Source: Lamellibrachia columna
Lineage: Eukaryota; Annelida; Polychaeta; Sabellida; Siboglinidae
DNA length: 64,000 nucleotides
Assembly (NCBI GenBank): GCA_963662155.1
Contig: OY759270.1
Coordinates: 16,235,509-16,299,508, forward strand
Direction of reading: 5' to 3'
Shown: in pieces, positions 34,051-46,292 of the stretch
Layout of the letters: each line of letters begins with the position of its first letter
Numbering within the stretch: position 1 is the first letter of the stretch
Notes under the pieces: generated by a model
Database searches by the model: none
What the model saw: only the letters and a program-made list of their open reading frames with translations
What the model was told of the DNA's origin: nothing
Program-made: the position numbers and the translations under genes

Positions 34051-34107
34051 ATTAATGAGACATTTTGTGTTTATATTGTAAATAAGTAGGTATGTTTGAT
34101 TCAGTTA

Positions 34108-34301
34108 TAAGGCCACCCTTAATGAATTGTTTGTTTGCAGTAACCCTACCCAAGGTTTTCAGGCTGGGTAGGAATCGAGTAAAGTTTTGAAAAAAATACA
34201 GACCCCCTCAAAAATCAATAAAAACTAAAAGTCTGGCGTCACCTATTGGCCAATGGGTCAGTCGATTATGGCAAACAGACAATTAATTAAGGGTGACCTA
34301 A
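34108..34301. mobile_element. short MITE (about 194 bp)
   Basis: The left end TAAGGCCACCCTTAATGAAT continues with TGTTTGTTTGC. The right end, reverse-complemented, is TTAGGTCACCCTTAATTAAT continuing TGTCTGTTTGC. Inverted repeats of about 35 bp surround a non-coding core. Superfamily not assigned; TA at the edges would fit a Tc/mariner-type target. Confidence 0.7.
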
Positions 34302-34837
34302 TTGGAATATCTTGACATGCAGTACCTTTCGTCTTTACTTTGCATGATTTTTACATCAGAGGTTTATTGAATTCAGGTCTGCCCTGAAACGGTTGCGATT
34401 CACTAATTTAGGTAATTATCAATTAATAATTACATAAAATTATTACCAAAAAGATAGAAAAAAGCTCAAGAAATACTGTGCTATGATCACATTTGTTATT
34501 TCTTGGTACAGATGCAACAAAAAAATTATCTATCTTCCCTGAAAGTTTCATTAGAATCTCTCCAGTATTAAAAACGTTATGACACTTTGTATTCCCAGAG
34601 TAAAACGTACTTGGCCCAAAAGGTCGCAACTTTTCTTTTGTTTTTCTAGTAAAACAAGGCCGAAAAATGGGTTGCGCACCTAATAAATGCCATTTTAATA
34701 TTTTTAAAGCTCTGTACAATGGTACTCAATTGATATATGTCCATGTAGGTTGAAATTTTTTGTCACATACCTATATATACACTTTAAAAATATAGGTAGG
34801 GCCTAATGCGATTTTCAAATGAGCAAGTGTTGTATAA

Positions 34838-34905
34838 AACTAGCTGAGTTACCCATTGTTGCCTGAGGAGAATAAGCAGCCACAGGTGTTTCATTTGTGT
34901 TTACT
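34838..34905. repeat. second copy of the dispersed repeat seen at 32-122
   Basis: AAAACTAGCTGAGTTACCCA then TTGTTGCCTGAGGAGAATAA parallels the 44-95 segment with scattered substitutions. Confidence 0.4.
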
Positions 34906-35351
34906 CGTGTTAACTACAGTATAAAAGGCAACTTGTAGGTACAGAAACACAGCAGCATTTATTTTATCTATGCCATCATTGCAGTGTGTTGTCACAGATA
35001 GTCTACGCTACAATTATCACTAGATCAATTATCGCTACAGGTGTGTTCTAGTTAAAGCTGCATGAGGATACCCAACAGTGGTGTATTTATAGGGTCTGAG
35101 GCATGCCCACGTTGGCTTAAATGTTTGATTTTTTTATATAACCTGTAAAGTCAGCATGGCAATGTAATGGGTGAATATGCTTGCCTGAGTAATTAACAGT
35201 ATCTAATTAATGTAACGGATGCAGTTGGAAATTGATACAGATTGCTGATGCAAATCAGCAGCACCGAATGAATGAACATGTTTTATACAGCATGTTAAAG
35301 GAATACTCTAGTCTAAAGCTGTTTTAAGTATAAAGAGTTGTTTGTGCATAT

Positions 35352-35890
35352 TTGGCCAGATTTGAGGTCAAATACAGTTCAATTTGAAAGTATGTAAATA
35401 CTTTTGTATTCATATTTAAATACTTCCCTAAAGTATTTGAAATGTTCAAATAATTTCATAGACTTTTCAAATACTCAATAAATAGCAAGTTAGTTCAACT
35501 TCTGGAGAGTAAATCATTTATACTCGTTTTCTTTTTTCGGTCAGAAACCCCTGATATAATTTGCACTGCCTTATTTACGAATCCAGGACATAAGTCCCTC
35601 TGGACAAAACCTCTTCCGGACATAGCCCCCTGGACAGACCCCCTGTATTTAACAGACATTACTTGACATTGTGACATCTCATTAATGAAGCTAATTCTCC
35701 AAAATATATCTGATAAATGTTCTTATTGTGTGCTATAGGTTGTATTGTAAAAAGTTAAAAAAATATTTGAAATACTTCCAATGTATTTGTATCTATAGTT
35801 AAATACATTTGCATTTCATTTCCGCAATTGTATTTGAACACCTCAAGAGTATTTGTATTTAAATACATTCCAATGTATTTGATTCCATAT
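35352..35890. mobile_element. probable hAT-like MITE with AAATAC-rich ends
   Basis: The left arm has GGTCAAATACAGTTCAATTT and many AAATACTT runs. The right arm is the approximate inverse, ending ATTCCAATGTATTTGATTCC. The middle holds CCGGACATAGCCCCCTGGAC-type repeats. No clear target duplication was found, so boundaries are approximate. Confidence 0.45.
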
Positions 35891-36895
35891 CATGCACGTA
35901 TCAATGTAACAAAGAGTAACAAACAATTAATCAAAGTATAAGTTTATTATTGGTTATGTGTACTTAAACAAGAGACATTTTGCAACATATTAATAACTTG
36001 TGCCACAGGCTCAATTGCATACTGCACTAGTCAATGTAGCAAGTTATTGTATTCCTTGTTGCATGATTACAAGGATACCAATGTTCAATAGAGCAATATT
36101 TACACAACAAAGCCACCTGTTGGGTAATGTAGACATGATTGTCAACTCACTAGCACCACCTAGCTGTCATCTGTTTAACTAACAGTGTTTATGCACAAAA
36201 GAAACATTCACAATATTATGTTAGACATACAACAGTGTTAGAAAATGTATTGAAGCAGAAACATGCTGAGATGTTAAAACCATTCATTCTGTGACAATCT
36301 ACAAAGAGAATTGTCCGTTGGATAAATAGTCTTGGTATCATGCTAAGTGTAGATGATAGTATTTAAAATGTATATGCTTTCTTGGTGAAAACATAACATT
36401 CATTTCCGTATGGGGCACCAATTTGGTAGAGGGAACCACAATTCAGGAAAGGGCTTTGCGAAGGTGGGGTTTATACAGTTGTGTGGGGCAAACTAAATTT
36501 GACTTTCTCACCAATGATAGTAGGTATAATGTGCTGGAAACATGCTGAGATATGTGGATTTATCCTGTCACAATTTGTCAACAAATTGGTCATTTGGCTG
36601 AAGAGTCTTAATCTTAGTTTTAAACATTTAGCATAATTAGGACGCATGAAATAAAGACAACCTGTACGCAGAGCATAACATTGTTCATCAGTAACAATGA
36701 CAAACGAAACATGGGTGATTTACTTTGAGATGAAGCGCCACAAAGTGTACAATGTGCATCTGTTCTTGGTGCATCATTGGAGTTGGCTATCCATGTACAA
36801 ATGACGTCTATATAGAATACAGGTTTAGTGGCATTGGCAACTGTAGCAGTTGTACTAGCAGTAACAACCTTAATATATTATATTCCATGATATAC

Positions 36896-37502
36896 TTATT
36901 TCTTTGTGATATCTAACTTTGTCCCTGGACCTACTTCTTCATAGACATGATTCTCTGGAAAGGATTCTGACATAGGCCTACTGCCACAATCTGCATTATT
37001 GTAGCTGTCATACATGTCATTTTCTACAATCTCCACACCACAGTCATTTTCATCCTCACTTCTGTCGTAGATGTCATTTTCCATCACCTCTATCACATCT
37101 TTATTGTCAAACATGGTATCACGTTGACAGAATCGGTTGGGAGTGGTGACATAATGAGCACATTCGATGTCTTCATATATTGTCGATGGCGTCACACTGG
37201 GCAGTCGATCCCTGTCCATCTGATCGATGTCGATGTAACAGTATTCTTGCTGCATGTCTTCATTTGGTTTCTGTTTTGACACATCCCCTGCCGGACTGTC
37301 ACAGTCATTGAGGTTGGTCGCTATGTAGGCGTTTGGCTGAGAGTGCCGATTATTTATCACACAGCAGTTTACTGTCCTGTGGGTTGCGTCATGGTCTTGT
37401 CGTCCCAAGCACTTCAGATTTATCACATCAGTGCAGTCTCTGGGTTTCACACATGACAGGTTACCGATATACCACAGGGTCCCTGAAGTCTTCGTCCTCC
37501 AC
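36896..37502 (-). CDS. gene B exon 4: cytoplasmic tyrosine tail
   Basis: The acceptor is ACATTTCAG; the stop TAA is at 36898-36896. It encodes about 200 residues with YIDI, YEDI and YEEV motifs in acidic context, and two EVMEND/VEIVEND + [IM]YD repeats that resemble the VEMVENEDYE repeats of gene A's tail. It ends TKLDITKK. Confidence 0.88.
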
Positions 37503-40201
37503 CTGAAATGTTAGTCAATTTAACAATTTATTATACTTCTTTCTACATATTTTGTATTAATCATTTAAATTGTGGATATGTACAGTTCTAAATTAAACGG
37601 ACATGAAAGTCGTGGTTTTGGAGCTATGCACCTAAAAGAGATAATAAAAATCCTGTACAAGTAAAATGAAGAATATCACCAGTGGTTTACTCAGAATATG
37701 TTCTAAAAGTGGGAAAGAATTTCTGCAGTTGACTGAGGGCTGACATGTTAACCAGCATGACTGATAGGCACATGCGCAGTTCTATGAAATAGGGTAAACT
37801 AGACTACCTTGAGGGTATTAAACTCTGCCGGTATAAGCAGAACCAAAGCAAAGTTTCAATGAAATGTTCTGTTATGACAGAAGAGGACTAGTTTAGTGAA
37901 CATAGGCCAAAATATGTTACATAGTTGAGTTAGGACGCAAACAGCATGGCCATATCCTATTCACAAACATAGGAATAGGTGTATACAAATATATTTTCAT
38001 TTGGCGAGTGAATTTTGCCAGACTACGATACACACGTGATGTAGGGTTATCTAACAGTATGGTGCAGCGTGATGTTCTTAACTGTACAGCTGTAGTTGCA
38101 AATGGTTATGTTTTAGTAACTCTTATAGGTACATAGGCCCAAAACTATGATTTTTTTCCCTTGAAACATTATACGAGCTATGTAGTACACCGTATGATGC
38201 TACAAGGAGCTGGGTTGGTTTCAGTTGGTCAATGGTCAATTACAAGAGAACAATTACAGTGCTTCAAAAAAGCAATTACAATAACAGTGTTTCAGGAAAA
38301 GTCAATTTCAGTGGTTCATATGTTAACTAAAACTACATTATTTTATTTAAAAAAAGATTACATGGATCATTATTGCAAACAAATATTTAACAGCTTGTGA
38401 ATTCATGAATTTTTGCTGCCATTGTAGGGTTCAATTACAGTAGTGAGTTACAGTTTGAGTTACAACATTACAAAAAATTATTATTACACCGTAATTGTAA
38501 TTAAATACAAATTACATAATTACAGTTGAACCTAACACTGGGAGTAAACATGAAATGTGGAAGGATATGTAGATTTGTTGATGGGAAACTGATATAAACT
38601 GTTGTAAACTCGCAATTATAAATACTGTTATGTCAAGTCCTATGTTAAGCTGGGTTTTCTTTCTAGAATGTTGGTCCAACACAAACTTGATTATTTGGCT
38701 CTTACCGTTTGTGGATGAGTATTGCTATGACAACAAGTATGATGACAACTGCGAGGACACCAACTCCAGACACCAAACAGGTGGTAGCAGCCGCTCCTAC
38801 AGACAGTAATGACAACAATTATTGCAGCAACGACCATGTGGGATATACATTATGTTAAATTGTTATCTATATCTTGAGGAAAAGGACGATACAGCTGAGG
38901 TAACAGTGCAGGATTGTAATCATTTGCTGTAGTCATAATGAATTTTCATTGTAAAAGGCCTTTGATGTTAAAGCCAGTGTACTATACAGTGTATAGGCCC
39001 AATATTATAAGTAAGTAATATGTACATAATGCTATAAAAGTCTATATGTATAACAAATATAGTGTATAAATCAATATCAAGCATAATTTGGAAATATTAA
39101 AATGACAGCAAACATGTGCAGGTCATCAGACCACTGTTACATTGAAGGAAGATAACAAATTATTCTATAAAATATTTAACTGTATATTTAAATTAGATTT
39201 AACAAAATAATCTTGAATTTAATTATTTGCCCTGGTATAATACAAATAATTTGAGTAATCATACCGCATATTTGACTGTCTTTGCTTGACATCGTGGAGC
39301 TGTTTGCTGGTTTGTCATTCATGTTTCTGTTAGAAAAGAAAAGTAATGAAATAAATTTAAAGTGACTTCATACACATGACCTAGTGTTACGCCATTGAGA
39401 TTGGGCAAGATTCACAATTCTGTTTTTTCCAACATCCTCACGACATGTCTAGAAGTATTAAGCCATGCTGAAATTACTGCATAAAAACTGATCAGCCCTA
39501 ATTAATGTTTCTCTTTGTTGATGCCAGGTATTCGTCTGAACAGGTGAACGAACTGGGGAAGACCAAAACACATTCCTGAAGTTTCTCAGTAAGTAATTGT
39601 ACAGTACTTTACAACTGTTTCACCGAGTTCCCTCTTATTGGTAGCACAATGACCAAATCCAGAGTGTTTGATTCTGTAATATTTAGTGGGTCTCTACTTT
39701 CAGTCAAGAGGAAAAAGAAGAACTAGTTGTCCCAGAATTCAGTTCCTGGTGAAGGTTACAGATAGTAGCCGAAACCTTGAATAAACAAATCTCAATTTCA
39801 CAAGTGTGCACATATGTGAACGAATGACTTTCAAACATTAACTGCAGTATGGCTGAAAACTTCCACAATGAGCTGAGCTGGTGTTCAGTAGGTCTGCCAG
39901 AGGGATGTCGGGGTGAAGTGTAAAGTATTAGATTTGTCCTAGACGGCATGACAAGCACTTTCATACGAACCTAGTGCTACCCTTAAGTCATGTTCTTAAA
40001 ACATGCAATCCTGACTCCAGCCATGAAGTGCACTTGTGATTACCAACAACTATTAATTCACAAAAGTTAAACTCTTAATTAAGACAGTTTGTATTACCTC
40101 TCAGGTAGTTGTATATGAGCATCTTGGTCAGTCATGCGTGAAGCCAGTTCCATGGGGTATGGCCTAGCACCAGGGGAAGCCAGCTTTGTTTCTTCTGTCA
40201 T
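36896..40201 (-). CDS. gene B: short-ectodomain single-pass protein with tyrosine-rich tail (transmembrane-adaptor-like)
   Basis: Exons 40201-40098, 39326-39265, 38796-38706 and 37502-36896 join in phases 2, 1 and 2 to give exactly 288 codons including the stop. Residues 1-58 have no signal peptide (MTEETKLASPGARPYPMELA). TM about 62-83 (VGVLAVVIILVVIAILI), then HKRWRTK, so the long C-terminal side is cytoplasmic by the positive-inside rule. The tail has EYCYIDIDQ, TIYEDIE, MENDIYDRS, VENDMYDSY and ENHVYEEVG, all likely SH2-domain ligands once phosphorylated, plus scattered Cys that could be acylated. This is the architecture of LAT/PAG-type adaptors, but by layout, not by sequence. A further upstream exon is possible (see the mini-exon at 42918). 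Confidence 0.78.
37600..38150. mobile_element. MITE copy 1 (gene B intron 3)
   Basis: It begins CATGAAAGTCGTGGTTTTGG and ends GGCCCAAAACTATGATTTTT; these ends are inverse copies. The interior (TGAGGGCTGACATGTTAACC, AAAATATGTTACATA) matches, on the opposite strand, the element in the gene A intron at 56135-56680. Non-coding. Confidence 0.8.
38195..38542. mobile_element. possible hAT-like MITE with CAATTACA-rich ends
   Basis: The right end, reverse-complemented, begins CAGTGTTAGGTTCAACTGTA and is rich in TTACAATTAC. The left end near 38200 has GGGTTGGTTTCAGTTGGTCA and AATTACA repeats. Boundaries and target duplication are not established. Confidence 0.35.
38706..38796 (-). CDS. gene B exon 3: transmembrane segment
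   Basis: The acceptor is GTCTGTAG and the donor AACG|GTAAGA (phase 2). It encodes GAAATTCLVSGVGVLAVV then IILVVIAILIHKR, a long hydrophobic helix capped by basic residues. Confidence 0.85.
39265..39326 (-). CDS. gene B exon 2: short juxtamembrane ectodomain
   Basis: The acceptor is TTCTAACAG and the donor ATGCG|GTATGA (phase 1). It encodes NMNDKPANSSTMSSKDSQIC, rich in Ser/Asn with an NSS glycosylation site. It fits in phase between exon 1 and the TM exon. Confidence 0.72.
40098..40201 (-). CDS. gene B exon 1: N-terminus
   Basis: ATG at 40201; donor GAGAG|GTAATA (phase 2). Stops lie upstream in the same frame within the genomic sequence (TAG ten bases before the ATG). An acceptor-like TAGCAG sits just before GAATATATG, so either the ATG is the true start with an intron in the 5' UTR, or the frame continues into an upstream exon. 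Confidence 0.65.
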
Positions 40202-41317
40202 ATATTCCTGCTAGTAATCCTCACTGGCTGAATTGTGAATATCTGAAAACTGTACAGATTAACAGAGGTTATTTTATTCAGACACTATTTTGTTGTTCAA
40301 TAAGGAACCTGTACTGGGTAGTGGGTGCATATCGTGTATTCATCTTTCATGAAAAATGAAATTAAAAACTTATAAAATTAGCATTAACTGCAATATGTAC
40401 TAAAATTTTAATATCTTATTTACACAACACAGTGACAATAGTTATTGTCATTCATATGACAAACCCTCCTGTTGACAATGTGGCTTCAACCTGTAGGGCA
40501 GTAACCCAGGGTGAGGGTGTTTCTCATGGAAATTCCTCTCAACTAGGTGTTAATACAAATTACCCCACATACAAAGGCCTTGAACCAATTATAACTTAAC
40601 AATCCGTCGCAAATGGAGCCAACTAAAGCAGCCAGTTTGACTAAAATATGATTTATGTATTAGTCAAATTGTCTACAGGAATATTTGCCTAACCATATGT
40701 CTGCACACCTTGCAGCATGGTGTGTTAGTGCTACTAGCCATCATTGCGTGCGCTTCTCAAACTTTCATGGTGAAACCATGATATTCACCAGAGGGCACCA
40801 CCATAGAACCTGTTTCTTATAAAAGAAAGGGTGATACAAAGGAATTTCCACCAAAGGTTTTTCATCAAATATTTGAATTAACAGAATTATATCATGCAAA
40901 GTTAATATGACCAGTGTGTCCTAAGTTGGTTTTGAAATATGAAATTTTTTGATTTGTGTATTATTAATTCCTGCCTTTTGTATTAAAGTAAACTCATTTC
41001 TTAATTCAGACTTCTATGCAACATGGTGTGTGTTTGTGAGTCTTAAAAGGCCTTAAATTGGATCTTGCATGTTTAAGGGCTTAAAAAAGTCATAAGAATG
41101 GGAATTTTTAAAAGAAAGGTCTTAAATTTGATTTAACCAAACTAGGCCTAAGCCCTTATACTAAAGGTGAAATGACTCGTATCGCTGAGCAATATGCTTC
41201 TTTAATCAAATGAAACAGTTTGATCACCAAATAAATAAATGGCTCATGTGGGTCTTTGAATGAAATATCGTTGATATTTTTTTTTATTATGGTTCTTAGA
41301 TTTTTTACATATTGGTC
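40202..41317. other. no gene seen
   Basis: AT-rich sequence upstream of gene B exon 1. It may contain the gene B promoter or a 5' UTR intron, but no specific element can be named. No coding exon recognised. Confidence 0.35.
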
Positions 41318-41321
41318 TTAA

Positions 41322-42736
41322 CCCTTTAGACCCCGCACATTGAATTACGCGTGTGCTGCTTTTCCCCGGGCAACTGAGGCAGATTTTGAAAATTATGGGT
41401 GCTTGTAGTTTTTAAGCTGTAGTTTCAAAAGTATTGATATCTTATAATTGCAAGTTATGTTTATTTTGAAGCAAATTGAATTATCTATGCAATGGTGTAA
41501 CTGTGGTGTATATAAGCCTGTTATATGTTGTCATTCTGAGGTGTGGAACTTCGGAAATAATTTTTTTAAACAAATATTGAGTGAAGTTTGACATGATAGT
41601 CACATTTTATTACAATAACATCACCAACTGCTGGCTCCACACAAGGAAATGTTCTTCCTATGCATGATACTGCACAAAGAATCCAATTTTGCACAAATGC
41701 ACATTGCATGTCAGACATCCAAAGCATGTCTCAATTGCACGTCCAGATGGCCGTTTCACTCCGTTTTTGCAACACAACTGATAAGCTCATTTTTTATGAC
41801 AATGAGTTGTTGGAGTTCTCATCAGGGATGTCATCACTACTATTACTTGCCACCTGAAACAAACAAACAGCTACAGTAATGAAAACAGAATAAGAATAAA
41901 ATTTTGTATGCATTTGTCACATGTCATATCCATTACAACAATGTAAAATTATCATTTTTACAAGCAGCCAATAATTACAAGACTTTTTTAAATTGACTAA
42001 TATCTGAAATATAGATAAATATAATTAATTACAAAGACCACTGACACCGTCATTATAATAAAATTGTCAACAATGTCCAAAGGCAAAGCAACAACACCAC
42101 CCATCCAGGCACCGCCCATCCAGATTCCAGGGGCCGGGCTTGACTGTTTACATGCTCGTCGGGCCAGATTTTTCTGTTTTATTTACTCATTTGCTTTATA
42201 ATTCATTATATAACAACATGCACAACTAACAATGTAATCTAAGCCGAGTAAATGGCACAAAACACACAATGTCAGCGTTGAAACAGTCGACAAGTTGAAT
42301 AAGACAGTGACCAGGCTACTCTTGGACGAAGAAAACCAACCGACGCCATCTTCAATTTATCGCTCACTCAGTCAAAGATCGAGCCACATATAAATCTTAC
42401 CTCCACATCCATCTCAGAAGCACTTTCTTCCGAAGATTCATCTCTAAAATCGCGCAAACTTCATCTGCAATGAACGTATCTGTTCTACGAGAAACGGCCA
42501 TTTTTAAAGCCCACCAGTGCTCGACTTAAAATGCGATTATCTTCGAAACTTTCAATACGACCATATGTCAATTTTACCCACAATTCATAGCTAAGATATG
42601 TAGAATTCCGCTAGTTTTAGTTTCATATCAATCCACCCGATGACGCCACCTCCACAGCCTTTTTCCCCAGCGGACGCTTTCGGGCGCCGTGGGGAAAACA
42701 AGGTCGGACGCTTTCGGACGCGTGGGGTCTAATGGG
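41322..42736 (-). mobile_element. piggyBac-like element in TTAA (1.4 kb)
   Basis: Bounded by TTAA on both sides (41318-41321 and 42737-42740). The left end is CCCTTTAGACCCCGCACATT; the right end, reverse-complemented, is CCCATTAGACCCCACGCGTC. The TTAA target and CCCTTT-like ends are diagnostic of piggyBac. The minus strand keeps an N-terminal piece from ATG at 42501 (MAVSRRTDTFIADE) that after a one-base shift reads FRDESSEESASEMDVE, the acidic start typical of piggyBac transposases, followed by a donor GAG|GTAAGA. The catalytic core is absent. A GC- and CpG-rich right end (CGGACGCTTTCGGGCGC) stands out from the AT-rich surroundings. Confidence 0.72.
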
Positions 42737-42779
42737 TTAATAAGGTCTTAAAAAGATCTGAATCTGATCAGCCCAAAGC

Positions 42780-42868
42780 AGTACATGCCATGTGCAAGTA
42801 ACTAGGGCAAGAGATCAGCCTAAAGCTGTACACATCATGTGCAAGTAACTAGGGCAAGAGATCTGCTT
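42780..42868 (+). repeat. 50-bp direct repeat, two copies
   Basis: Two adjacent copies end in CATGTGCAAGTAACTAGGGC AAGAGATC and begin AGCCYAAAGC; they differ at a few bases. Directly beside the piggyBac-like element but outside its TTAA. Confidence 0.7.
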
Positions 42869-42917
42869 GTGGTGGTTGTTCTGCTGCAGACACAGACACT
42901 CAGTTGACAACACTTAC

Positions 42918-42958
42918 TCTGGTGCTAAACCACCCCTGGCTGGGGTCTGGGTCACAGT
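42918..42958 (-). CDS. candidate mini-exon 1 between genes A and B
   Basis: A 41-bp segment with acceptor GTCATTCAG and donor CCAGA|GTAAGT. In the frame shared with the paralogous segment at 49406-49460 it reads CDPDPSQGWFSTR and ends in phase 0, which would join in frame to GAATATATGACA of gene B exon 1 (giving ...FSTREYMTEET). It may therefore be an upstream gene B exon, or an exon of an undetected gene. Confidence 0.35.
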
Positions 42959-42989
42959 CTGAATGACACAACAGCTGCATTGTTAAAAA

Positions 42990-45900
42990 ACGTCAACATT
43001 ATTTTACAACAGTACCAAAGTAAAAGATGGAAAGACAACGTTAAGAGGGATGTGAAAAAGGCGGACTTGAATAACATTTTATTTACTTCAAACACTCCCT
43101 TTTTTAAATGCACCACCCTTGCTTAGTTTTCTTAGTTTTCCAAGAAGTTATGTGTGCCAGACTAACTGTCAATGTTTAGCTGGTAAAAGCAGCCAAATGT
43201 TTTTTCAAAGTAAGAACCTAAGATTTAGTACTTTAAGTGGTAACGCTGATAACATTCATACAGACATGCCTCTGTTGTGTTTACCACATTAAGTAATTAT
43301 TGGTTAATTACATAAATATTTATTTTACAAGGGGTGGTGTTCTATAACATATTGTGTGATAGTGCAAATTCCAATGTCTGCTTTGTCAGGATTATTTTGG
43401 TTACTGTTGTTTTCATTGAGATTCAAGCAGCTTATTGCAAGAATGCAACTTCATGGTGATATCTACTTAATTTTATTTGGCCATCATGAACCAGGGTAAA
43501 AGACAGTCGTGCATAATAGGCCAACTTTTTCTGTTACAAAGAGTACACATCACTTAGTATATTCATTTATGTTCAAATGCTTTGTATGCATAAATAAAAT
43601 TATACTCTTATCTGTTGAGTTTACCAAGAGCCATAGTCATCAGTTACGGAAATGGTTCTCCATGGAAGTCACAAGGCAAACATGCCTGATAAGTCTCAGC
43701 AAACACACTGAGTCAGTGTGGTGGTAGGGAGGGTGACCTCAATGTTTGAACAAATTGAGGCTAATTGCACCATAATTCAATACAACTGTAGTTGTGTTAG
43801 AAAGAGCTTGTATCCACCTACATTTCCACACACTCTTCCTATGGTCATACAAGTGCTTTGAAGCAAGTGTTGCTGTAATTTCAATCCTCAATATGTGTTT
43901 ATGATGATGCTAAAAGCTAATAAATGGGAGAATAAAAAATGCTGTTGCAGCTGCGGCTGCAGCTGTGGCTGCTGCTGCTTTTGTGTGCAGCTGTGATATG
44001 CTTTCTCTGTTATGCTTTCCCAAAAGCATTGCATTCTAAAAACATTTTTGTTACAATATTTTTTATAATTGTCTGATTCATTTCCTCTGGTTCTTTTGTT
44101 TGTACCATTTATGGTAACATTGTCATAGTGTCCCACAAGGCCACCACAGTTGTATTTCATTCATTCCTGTCCTCCCACTGTTACTCATTGACAAGGCAAA
44201 CCATGACTGTCACACATGACGTGTGTCTGCTACACATGGCTGAACCATATCTGTTACGCACGACTGAACACTGACATTGATGCAGTGCCAGTCTCATGTT
44301 GGTGCAGCCTATTACTCACTGTTGCTATTATTGTCCCACATTGATATGGGTTTGGTGTTGGTAATGCATCATTTCCGCCCAAAATACAAGAAAGGACACA
44401 TTCTCCACCCAAATGTTGCCTAATAGTTGTCTATATACTGCAGTTGTTAGAGTGGGTGTGTGTGAACATCGGTAAGTGTCTTGTGATACCTTGACCACTG
44501 ACAAAATGTCATGATGAATGTCCTAATGAAACATAAGTAAATTGTGACATGATTTTTGTCGTTAAGTTTGCTTAATAATGGCGTTTTATGTTTACTAGTT
44601 CAGATATACTGCAAATGTAATACTTTGTTGTTTTTGCTATAATTTGCAAATGGTATTTGACTGAAATATGTAGGAATTCCAAATATATAACACTCAAGAT
44701 TTAACAAGGTTACCATCCAAACCAATAAGCTCCAAAATGGCCAGTGGACAAAGAACCCGTACGCTTATTGACAGTTCAAAATGCTTAATTATATGTGTCA
44801 TATATTGTCAGATATCTGTCCATGCTGTTTTAAAATATATTGATGTAAGCAGTAGATAATTGAGTCCATTCGTTTATTGTCATCTGTTAGAATGAGCACA
44901 ATTCTCATATCCAATCCATACTTTTTCGTTCTGCTGATCCGTTCCCTGTAATTCTACTAGCGTTCTTAAATTTAACAAAAATATTTCAATATATTTTATA
45001 GCCATTCATTATTATAAAAAAAACTTCTAACTTGTCTCCTTCTAATCTCCTGGTCACTAGCAATGTCAAGTTGCACTATGTTCTCTATTTTAGATCTACA
45101 AATTATTGGTTACTGAAATTATTTATCTAGAATATGCGTTCTGTAGAAACTGGGACAGACGTTTAATTGATGTTTAGTCCAAGTGATTTTTAATTGGGTT
45201 GCACAGATAATCAGACCCAGAAAATGTAATTTTATGTGACATGTGTGATATGTACACAAATGTCTGCATGTATATATACAGCACACACACGAATGAATGA
45301 ATGAACGAACGAATGAACAAACGCACGCACGCACGCATTAATGATGATGTAAACCTAAAAAACTATAACTACTCAGAATTTCAGAAACAAAATATTATAT
45401 TCAGTCTGATGATTTATAGCACTAAATACCCCTTTCACTCACCTAACCACCTTTCACAAGTCAGTCCAATTCTGCAGTATTAATTCCTAATTAGCACATT
45501 AACCTCAGCTAATTATGATGTGACCAGTGGGCCATGTATGACTTATATGACTCATAGTTGACCTACTGGCAGCCACTGGATACATGATGCCATTGCTGAT
45601 AACTGAAATAATTTTACAGGAATTCAGGACAAGTGGGTAATTAGACATCAGACACCACATTATTATTAATAGTATGGATGTGTTCCATATCCAGTTGTCT
45701 GATGTCCCTGGTATCAGGTGTCCAATAGTTCCTAGTCTGGCTTTCAAGTTGCAAATTGTTTTATGTGAAATTAACCCAATTTTTTGGTGTCTAAAGTTTT
45801 CAGGAATTCACTTGCTTAATTAGACACCGGACATTATATTATAGGATGGATGTGTCCCATATCCAGTTGCCTGATGTCCAGGTATCTGGTGTCCAACATG

Positions 45901-46260
45901 TCATTGTCCACTTGTTTGGCATTCACTGCATTGTTTATGTTAAACTTTCTGGTGTCTATAGTTGTCCAGGGTTCCACACACATGCATGCATGTGAGTTTA
46001 CGTACATGCAGGCATGGTGTGTGGTGACACATCAGTTACTGTTGTTCTCCTCTTTATCCTTGAAGTCCAGGGTGAGGTTGCCATGGATACCAGTCATCAA
46101 TTATTTAATGTGTCATACATTTTACACACATATAGCAAAATGTTTTGGTGAACATTTTCATCAAGTTGGAAAAATAATGGTTATGAATGTTCTTTTTGTA
46201 GGAGATTCAAGATTCATTATTCAGTTCATGTAGAAGGCAACTGATGGCTGAAACATTGAA
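42990..46260. other. no gene seen
   Basis: AT-rich, no convincing exon. Small features are a CAG/CTG-rich patch at 43945-43985, a (GAAT)n/(GCAC)n patch at 45288-45340, and two similar segments about 45645-45735 and 45835-45900 (GGATGTGTTCCATATCCAGTTG-type), a diverged duplication of roughly 90 bp. Confidence 0.4.
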
Positions 46261-46292
46261 GAGAGTTAAATACATAATCATTAGTTTATGTT

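Noticed and set aside
43888..44160. Minus-strand 90-codon frame with KQQQPQLQPQLQQ
   Set aside because: A short CTG/CAG-type patch plus random sequence; no splice sites or domain.
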